From NCBI RefSeq assembly GCF_003260015.1, contig NZ_QCXS01000002.1, positions 930,001 through 994,000 of the forward strand: DNA of 64,000 bases, written 5' to 3'. Source of the stretch: Nakamurella deserti. GTDB taxonomy: Bacteria; Actinomycetota; Actinomycetes; Mycobacteriales; Nakamurellaceae. The number at the start of each line of letters is the position of its first letter. Within the stretch, counting starts at the first letter, position 1. Shown here one piece after another: positions 58,882 to 64,000 of the stretch. Position numbers and translations under genes: made by a program. Below the pieces are notes generated by a model. The model saw only the letters and a list, made by a program, of their open reading frames with translations, was not told the DNA's origin and searched no databases.

Positions 58882-60408
58882 GTGCCCACACCCGAGCCCG
58901 CGACCACCGCCGCGACCACCTCAGCCCGCCCGGACACCGTCCGCTGGCTCTTCGCCGACCAGCTGGGACCGTCCTTCCTCGACCACCCCGAGCAGCGGGT
59001 GCTGCTCGTCGAGTCGCGAAAGGTGTTCGCTCGGCGTCGCTTCCACCGGCAGAAGGCGCACCTGGTGCTGTCGGCGATGCGGCACCGCGCCGCGGAGCTC
59101 GGCGAGCGGTGCACCTACGTCCGCGCGGACCGCTACGCCGACGCGGTGCGGGACTTCGGCGAGCCGCTGACGGTGTGCCACCCGACGAGCCGCTCGGCGC
59201 TGCGCCTGGTCGGCCGGCTTCCCGGGGTGGAGGTGCTGCCGGCGCGCGGGTACGCGACGTCAATGGAGCAGTTCGACACCTGGGTGCGGTCACGGGGGCA
59301 GCGGCGGTTGCTGCTGGAGGACTTCTACCGGGAGTCGCGGCGTCGCTTCGACATCCTGCTCGACGGTGACGAGCCCGTCGGCGGCAGATGGAACTACGAC
59401 GCGGACAACCGGGAGCCGGCGCCGCGGTCGGGTGAGCTGGACGTCCCCGCGCCGTGGTGGCCGACCGAGGACGCCATCGACGAGGAGGTGCGCGCCGACC
59501 TCGACCGCTGGGAGGCCGACGGCGACGTCTCGTTCGTCGGCGTCGACGGCCCGCGCCGGTTCGCCGCCACCCGGGACGAGGCCCGGCAGGCGCTGGCGCA
59601 CTTCGTGGAGCACCGGCTGGACCGGTTCGGCCCCACCGAGGACGCGGTCCTCGCCGACGATCCGTGGATGTCGCACTCGCTGCTGTCGGCGCCGCTGAAC
59701 CTCGGTCTGCTCGAACCGCTGGAGATGGCGCACGCCGCCGAGGAGGCCTACCGCTCGGGCGACGCCCGGCTCCCCTCGGTCGAGGGGTTCGTCCGGCAGG
59801 TCATCGGCTGGCGCGACTACGTCTGGCACCTCTACTGGCAGCAGGACGCCGACTACCGCGACCGCAACGCCCTCCGGGCGACCACCTCGCTACCGGAGTG
59901 GTTCGCCGAGCTCGACGGCGACGCGGTGCAGGCCCGCTGCCTGTCCACGGTGCTGGGCAACCTGCGCAACCACGGCTGGGTGCACCACATCCCGCGGCTG
60001 ATGATCCTGGGCAACTACGCGATGCAGCACGGCTGGCAGCCGGCCGAGGTCACCGACTGGTTCCACCGCTCGTTCGTCGACGGCTACGACTGGGTGATGG
60101 TGCCCAACGTGGTGGGAATGAGCCAGCACGCCGACGGCGGGGTGATGGCGACCAAGCCGTACGCCGCGGGCGGCGCCTACATCGACCGGATGACCGACTT
60201 CTGCAAGGGCTGCCGGTACGACCCGAAGGTCAGGGTGGGGGAGAAGGCGTGCCCGTACACCGCGGGCTACTGGGCGTTCCTGCACCGCCACAAGGACAGC
60301 TTCGCCCGCAACCACCGGATGGCACAGGCCGTCCGCGGCCTGGACCGGCTGAAGGATCTGGAGCCGCTGCTGGAGCAGGAGGCCCACCGGGGATCCGAGG
60401 CACCCTAG
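58882..60408 (+). CDS. Cryptochrome/photolyase family protein (FeS-BCP-like)
   Basis: 508 residues matching the COG3046/PhrB-type group of bacterial photolyase-like proteins. N-terminal segment RWLFADQLGPSFLDHPEQRVLLVES, FAD region IGWRDYVWHLYWQQ, and C-terminal cysteines in FCKGCRYDP and EKACPYT are consistent with the [4Fe-4S] cluster of this class. Related enzymes repair (6-4) photoproducts with light. The GTG start is the likeliest; upstream sequence in frame lacks family resemblance. Its stop overlaps the stop of the opposite membrane-protein gene. Confidence 0.85.
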   Translation: MPTPEPATTAATTSARPDTVRWLFADQLGPSFLDHPEQRVLLVESRKVFARRRFHRQKAHLVLSAMRHRAAELGERCTYVRADRYADAVRDFGEPLTVCHPTSRSALRLVGRLPGVEVLPARGYATSMEQFDTWVRSRGQRRLLLEDFYRESRRRFDILLDGDEPVGGRWNYDADNREPAPRSGELDVPAPWWPTEDAIDEEVRADLDRWEADGDVSFVGVDGPRRFAATRDEARQALAHFVEHRLDRFGPTEDAVLADDPWMSHSLLSAPLNLGLLEPLEMAHAAEEAYRSGDARLPSVEGFVRQVIGWRDYVWHLYWQQDADYRDRNALRATTSLPEWFAELDGDAVQARCLSTVLGNLRNHGWVHHIPRLMILGNYAMQHGWQPAEVTDWFHRSFVDGYDWVMVPNVVGMSQHADGGVMATKPYAAGGAYIDRMTDFCKGCRYDPKVRVGEKACPYTAGYWAFLHRHKDSFARNHRMAQAVRGLDRLKDLEPLLEQEAHRGSEAP

Positions 60409-60806
60409 GCGGATCGCCGGGCGAGCAGGGACCGGAGCCCGTCGCCCAGCCAGGTGGCCAGGACCATGCCGGCACCGCACCCGACCAGGACGCCGATCGC
60501 GCCGACCAGCCAGAGACCCGTCTCGTCCGACGAGGCCTCGGCCGACCAGGCGAGGGTGAACGCGCCGGTCACGAGGACGACGATCGCCGTGCGGCGCAAC
60601 CACCAGCCCGCGCCGATGGCGAGCAGGGCGAGGACGGCCGCGCAGGCGAGGATCTGGGGCTGCTCGTACGGACCGCTGGTCACGCCCGAATCGGGGTCGC
60701 GCTGGTACGTGGTGTCACGGCCCAGGAACACCCACCAGGTCAGCACGGTCGCCGCCACCAGCAGCAGGCCGAGCAGGCGTCGCCGGTCCGTCGGTCCCAC
60801 CGGCAC
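60405..60806 (-). CDS. Small integral membrane protein, unknown function
   Basis: 133 residues with four hydrophobic helices (about 10-29, 50-68, 71-89, 97-118). No family was recognised. The GTG was chosen because GGAGAGGAG ends six bases upstream; longer frames reach 60923 but lack a better signal. It converges on the photolyase gene with overlapping stops and is divergent from oleA. Confidence 0.6.
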   Translation of the reverse strand: MPVGPTDRRRLLGLLLVAATVLTWWVFLGRDTTYQRDPDSGVTSGPYEQPQILACAAVLALLAIGAGWWLRRTAIVVLVTGAFTLAWSAEASSDETGLWLVGAIGVLVGCGAGMVLATWLGDGLRSLLARRSA

Positions 60807-60824
60807 GGACGGCTCCTCTCCGGC

Positions 60825-60842
60825 CACACCCGTGCGGGTGTG
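60825..60842. promoter_or_regulatory. 18-bp palindrome between divergent genes
   Basis: CACACCCG-TG-CGGGTGTG is a perfect palindrome just upstream of the membrane-protein ribosome-binding site. It may be an operator for one or both divergent genes. Confidence 0.35.
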
Positions 60843-61036
60843 ACCACTGTCGCACCGGGCGTGCGAGGGTCGGTACGTGTGGCGGGGTACCGCTGTGGGC
60901 GGGCTGGATCGGACCCACGTCACGATCCGTTACCGTGGAACGGTCAAGCCTACGAGCCCCGTAGTGGGACAGTCTTGGGCATCGCGGGCGACCCTGCCGA
61001 TCGACGGGTTCGTCGCGTGCCCGCAGGAAGGGTCGT

Positions 61037-62062
61037 ATGGCCGGGAACGCCATCCACAGATTCCGCAACACCTCCGTCCTCGCCGTCTGCGCGATCGAGG
61101 CGCCGCGGGTCATCACCTCCGACGCGCTCGACGCCCGCCTCGCCGAGGTCTACCAGCGGGTGGGCCTGCGGCCGGGCATGATGCAGCGGCTCGCGGGGAT
61201 CAGCGAGCGCCGCTGGTGGAACAAGGGCACGACGTTCGTCGACGGGGCCGCGATGGCCGGTGCGAAGGCGATGGCCGAGGCGGGTGTCCAGCCCGGTCAG
61301 ATCGGGCTGATGATCAACACCTCCGTCAGCCGGGCGCACCTGGAGCCGTCGACCGCCGTCGCCGTGCACCACCAGCTGGGACTGCCCAGCTCGTGCCACA
61401 ACTTCGACGTCACCAACGCCTGCCTCGGCTTCGTCAACGGCATGCAGCTGGCCTCGGCGATGATCGACAGCGGCCAGATCGACTACGCGCTGATCGTCAA
61501 CGGTGAGGACGCGGAGGAGCTGCACGAGGCGACCATCGCCCGGCTCGAGGAGCGCGCCGCCAACGCCAAACACGTGTTCGACAACTTCGCGTCGCTGACG
61601 CTCGGTTCGGGCGCCGCCGCGATGGTGCTGGGCCGGACCGACCTGCACCCCGAGGGGCACCGCTACCTCGGCGGCGCCACCCGGTCGGCCAGCCAGCACA
61701 ACGAACTGTGCGTGGGCGACATGGACGACATGCGCACCGACTCGACCGGGCTGATGAACGCCGGGATCGAGCTCACCCTGGAGATGTGGGGCGAGTCCGC
61801 GGCCGACTTCGGCTGGGAGCACGACATCAGCCGGTACATCATCCACCAGGTGAGCAACGTGCACACCAAGGCGATCGCGCAGGTCCTGGACCTCGACCTC
61901 GGCCTCATCCCGCTGACCTTCCCGACCCGGGGCAACCTGGGCCCGGCGGCCATCCCGCTGACCCTGGCCAGCGTCTCGGGTGAGCTGTCGCAGGGGGACC
62001 GGGTGCTGTTGATGGGTATCGGGTCGGGGCTCAACGCCTCGATCTCCGAGATCGTCTGGTGA
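61037..62062 (+). CDS. oleA: OleA, thiolase-type head-to-head condensing enzyme
   Basis: 341 residues of the KAS III/thiolase fold. Active-site residues by motif are Cys129 (NACLGF), His270 (IHQVSN), Asn300 (TRGNLGPAA) and Glu103 (AHLEPST), the last being the extra acid characteristic of OleA. It condenses two fatty acyl-CoAs head to head, the first step of long-chain olefin synthesis. AGGAAGGG lies five bases before the ATG. It overlaps the OleB-OleC fusion gene (GTGA), which confirms the pathway. Confidence 0.9.
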   Translation: MAGNAIHRFRNTSVLAVCAIEAPRVITSDALDARLAEVYQRVGLRPGMMQRLAGISERRWWNKGTTFVDGAAMAGAKAMAEAGVQPGQIGLMINTSVSRAHLEPSTAVAVHHQLGLPSSCHNFDVTNACLGFVNGMQLASAMIDSGQIDYALIVNGEDAEELHEATIARLEERAANAKHVFDNFASLTLGSGAAAMVLGRTDLHPEGHRYLGGATRSASQHNELCVGDMDDMRTDSTGLMNAGIELTLEMWGESAADFGWEHDISRYIIHQVSNVHTKAIAQVLDLDLGLIPLTFPTRGNLGPAAIPLTLASVSGELSQGDRVLLMGIGSGLNASISEIVW

Positions 62063-64000
62063 CGGGCAGGCCCTTCCGCCCGCGTTCCCGTACCGCTCCG
62101 GCCACGCTGCCGCCGGCCGGACTGCCCGGTCTGGACCCGTCGTGGTCGCGGCTCGTCGACGTCGTCGACGCGGACGGCATCACCCGGACGTTCCACGTCC
62201 TGGACGCAGGTGACCCGGACGCCCCGGCCGGCACGCTGCTGTGCGTGCACGGCAACCCGACGTGGAGCTACCTGTGGCGCCGTCTCGTCGCCGATCCGCC
62301 GCCCGGCTGGCGGGTGGTCGCGATGGACCATCTCGGCATGGGCTGGTCCGAGCGGCTGCCCCACGCCCGGACGCTGGCGCAGCGGGTCGACGACCTGGGC
62401 CGCCTCACCGATGCCCTCGGCGTCACCGGGCCGGTGGTCACCGTCGCCCACGACTGGGGCGGCATCCTGTCCCTGGGCTGGGCCGAACGGCACCGTGACC
62501 AGCTGCGCGGCGTCGTCCTGACCAACACCGCCGTGCACCAGCCCACGTCGTCGAAGGGGCCGATCCTCATCCGCCTCGCCCACCGGCGGCTGCTGAACGA
62601 GCTCACCGTGCACCGGACGCCGCTGTTCGTGCGCACCACCACCGCACTGAGCCGCCCGAAGCTGCCGGCCGACGTCCGCGACGCCTTCTCCCGGCCCTAT
62701 CCCGACACGGCCTCCCGGGCCGCGGTGTCGGAGTTCGTCGCCGACATCCCGTTCGCCGCCGGTCACCCGAGCCGGCCCGGCCTCGACCGGATCGCCGACG
62801 CCGTCCCCACGTTGGACGTGCCGGCCCTGCTGCTGTGGGGCCCGAAGGATCCCGTGTTCCTCGAGGAGCACCTGCGGGACCTGCGGCGACGGCTGCCGCA
62901 GGCCGACGTGCACCGCTACGAGCGGGCCGGCCACCTGCTGCCCGAGGACGCGCCCGGATACCCGGCGGTCGTACACGACTGGCTGTCCCAGCTCGGCTCC
63001 GCGCCGCCGGCGCGCCGGCCGGACCCGGCACTGCCGCCCACCCTGACCCAATTGCACCTGCGGCGCGACGACACCACGCCCGCCGTCGTCGGCACCGCCG
63101 GCGCCGCGATCAGCTGGGCCGACCTCCACCGCCGGGTCGAGGCCATCGCCGCCGGACTCGCCGCCGCCGGCGTCCGGCCGGGCCACCGGGTGGCGTTGCT
63201 GGTGCCGCCGTCCATCGACCTGACGGTGGCGCTGTACGCCGTCTGGCGAGCGGGTGCGGTCATCGTCGTCGCCGACAAGGGACTCGGACTGCGCGGGATG
63301 GGCCGGGCGCTGCGCAGCGCCCAGCTCGACCACGTCGTCGCCGACACCGCCGGACTGCTGGCGGCCGGTCCGATGCGGCTGCCCGGCAGCCGGATCGCCG
63401 TCCGGCCGCCGTCGCCGGTCGTCGCGCGGCTGTCCGGAGCGCGCACCTCGCTGGCCGAACTGGAACGCCGCGGTGCCGGCCTGCCGGCACCGGCGGAACC
63501 AGGTCCGGAAGCCGAGGCAGCGGTGCTGTTCACCTCCGGCGCGACCGGCCCGGCCAAGGGCGTCCGGTACCGGGACGGGCAGGTGCGGGCCCAGCTCGCG
63601 CTGATCCGCAGCACCTACCAGCTCACCCCGGACGACCGCATCGTCGCCGCCTTCGCCCCGTTCGCGCTGTACGGACCGGCGCTGGGCATCCCGAGCGCCG
63701 TGCCGGACACCGACGTCACCCAGCCCGGCACGCTCACCGCCGCCGCCCTGGCCGACGCGGCCGCGCGGATCGCCGGCACCGTCGTGTTCGCCTCACCGGC
63801 CGCGCTGCGCAACGTGCTGGCCACCGCCGGGGACCTCACCGACGCGCAGCGGACCGTGCTGTCCCGGGTCCGGCTCCTGATGAGCGCCGGCGCCCCGGTA
63901 CCGGCCGCGCTGCTGCAGAGCCTGCAGAAGGTGCTGCCCCGGGCCGACATGCACACGCCGTACGGGATGACCGAGGCGCTGCCGCTGACCGACGTCTCCC
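62059..64000 (+). CDS. oleBC: OleB-OleC fusion protein (3' end missing)
   Basis: At least 647 residues; the frame is open to the right edge. The N-terminal half (about 1-310) is an alpha/beta hydrolase of the haloalkane-dehalogenase type, with HGNPTWSYLWR and nucleophile Asp132 in VAHDWGG, as in OleB beta-lactone decarboxylase. The second half is an ANL adenylate-forming enzyme with TSGATGPAKG near 492 and YGMTE at 635, as in OleC beta-lactone synthetase. Actinobacteria are known to carry OleB and OleC fused. The two reactions make a beta-lactone and then release CO2 to give the alkene. OleD is expected beyond the edge. Confidence 0.92.
   Translation, partial: MTGRPFRPRSRTAPATLPPAGLPGLDPSWSRLVDVVDADGITRTFHVLDAGDPDAPAGTLLCVHGNPTWSYLWRRLVADPPPGWRVVAMDHLGMGWSERLPHARTLAQRVDDLGRLTDALGVTGPVVTVAHDWGGILSLGWAERHRDQLRGVVLTNTAVHQPTSSKGPILIRLAHRRLLNELTVHRTPLFVRTTTALSRPKLPADVRDAFSRPYPDTASRAAVSEFVADIPFAAGHPSRPGLDRIADAVPTLDVPALLLWGPKDPVFLEEHLRDLRRRLPQADVHRYERAGHLLPEDAPGYPAVVHDWLSQLGSAPPARRPDPALPPTLTQLHLRRDDTTPAVVGTAGAAISWADLHRRVEAIAAGLAAAGVRPGHRVALLVPPSIDLTVALYAVWRAGAVIVVADKGLGLRGMGRALRSAQLDHVVADTAGLLAAGPMRLPGSRIAVRPPSPVVARLSGARTSLAELERRGAGLPAPAEPGPEAEAAVLFTSGATGPAKGVRYRDGQVRAQLALIRSTYQLTPDDRIVAAFAPFALYGPALGIPSAVPDTDVTQPGTLTAAALADAAARIAGTVVFASPAALRNVLATAGDLTDAQRTVLSRVRLLMSAGAPVPAALLQSLQKVLPRADMHTPYGMTEALPLTDVS

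Overview
The window is 64 kb of dense, very GC-rich bacterial DNA from an actinobacterium. Several signs agree. Nearly every third codon position is G or C. GTG and TTG starts are frequent, and ATGA/GTGA stop-start overlaps are common. There are families largely confined to Actinobacteria (DUF3097, the HELAHH metallohydrolase TIGR04338, DUF2786, a stand-alone Rv0428c-like N-terminal domain). A mycobacterial-type SOS box lies at the DNA polymerase IV gene. At about twenty genes an A2/T6 -10 hexamer sits 6-8 bases before the start codon, the layout of leaderless mRNA. A Nakamurella- or Geodermatophilus-like actinobacterium would fit, but no rRNA or ribosomal-protein marker is present to settle the genus. 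There are no rRNA or tRNA genes, insertion sequences, phage genes or CRISPR arrays. The region looks like stable chromosome.

Layout. 0-3 kb: DUF3097 (cut by the left edge), then NfeD and an SPFH/band-7 protein. 2.9-11.1 kb: a tightly overlapping set for peptide uptake and breakdown (lipoprotein binding protein, two permeases, two ATPases, M20 peptidase, P1 peptidase, SDR). 11.1-12.2 kb: a small XRE regulator divergent from a methionine aminopeptidase, with inverted repeats between them. 12.2-18 kb: class-III aminotransferase, lipoprotein, DUF998-like membrane protein, MFS exporter, type-II NADH dehydrogenase. 18-20.5 kb: DUF952 protein, queuosine-precursor transporter and tRNA-guanine transglycosylase. 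20.5-25.6 kb: amylosucrase-like GH13 enzyme, MerR regulator, Fpg/Nei glycosylase, FKBP, DUF2071. 25.7-27.9 kb: small membrane protein plus a potassium channel with two RCK domains. 28-30.8 kb: nucleoside phosphorylase, adenosine-deaminase-like enzyme, zinc alcohol dehydrogenase. 30.8-33.2 kb (minus): pirin, YnfA, HEAT-repeat protein. 33.2-35.8 kb: two fluoride-exporter halves, an orphan small domain, a 29-bp tandem repeat, a sulfite-oxidase-like protein and its flavin reductase. 35.8-41.9 kb: 4-alpha-glucanotransferase, PEP-mutase/isocitrate-lyase-like enzyme, pseudouridine synthase, RmlC-like epimerase, and the HELAHH metallohydrolase/DUF2786 pair.

42-47 kb holds cell-envelope genes (M15 peptidase lipoprotein, YceI, Ig-domain L,D-transpeptidase) and SOS-controlled DNA polymerase IV. 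47-52.3 kb holds a GAP-type membrane protein divergent from a TetR regulator with a clear operator, a gene-free stretch with a 91-bp duplication, and an AAA+/VWA pair. The VWA gene ends at a 49-bp perfect palindrome facing metE. metE lies behind a cobalamin riboswitch on the minus strand, so the B12-independent methionine synthase should be switched off when B12 is available. 55-58.4 kb carries a GAF/winged-helix regulator, an aldehyde dehydrogenase and DUF779, probably an aldehyde-responsive unit. 58.5-64 kb carries a photolyase-like protein, a small membrane protein, OleA, and the start of an OleB-OleC fusion, a head-to-head long-chain olefin pathway that runs off the right edge.
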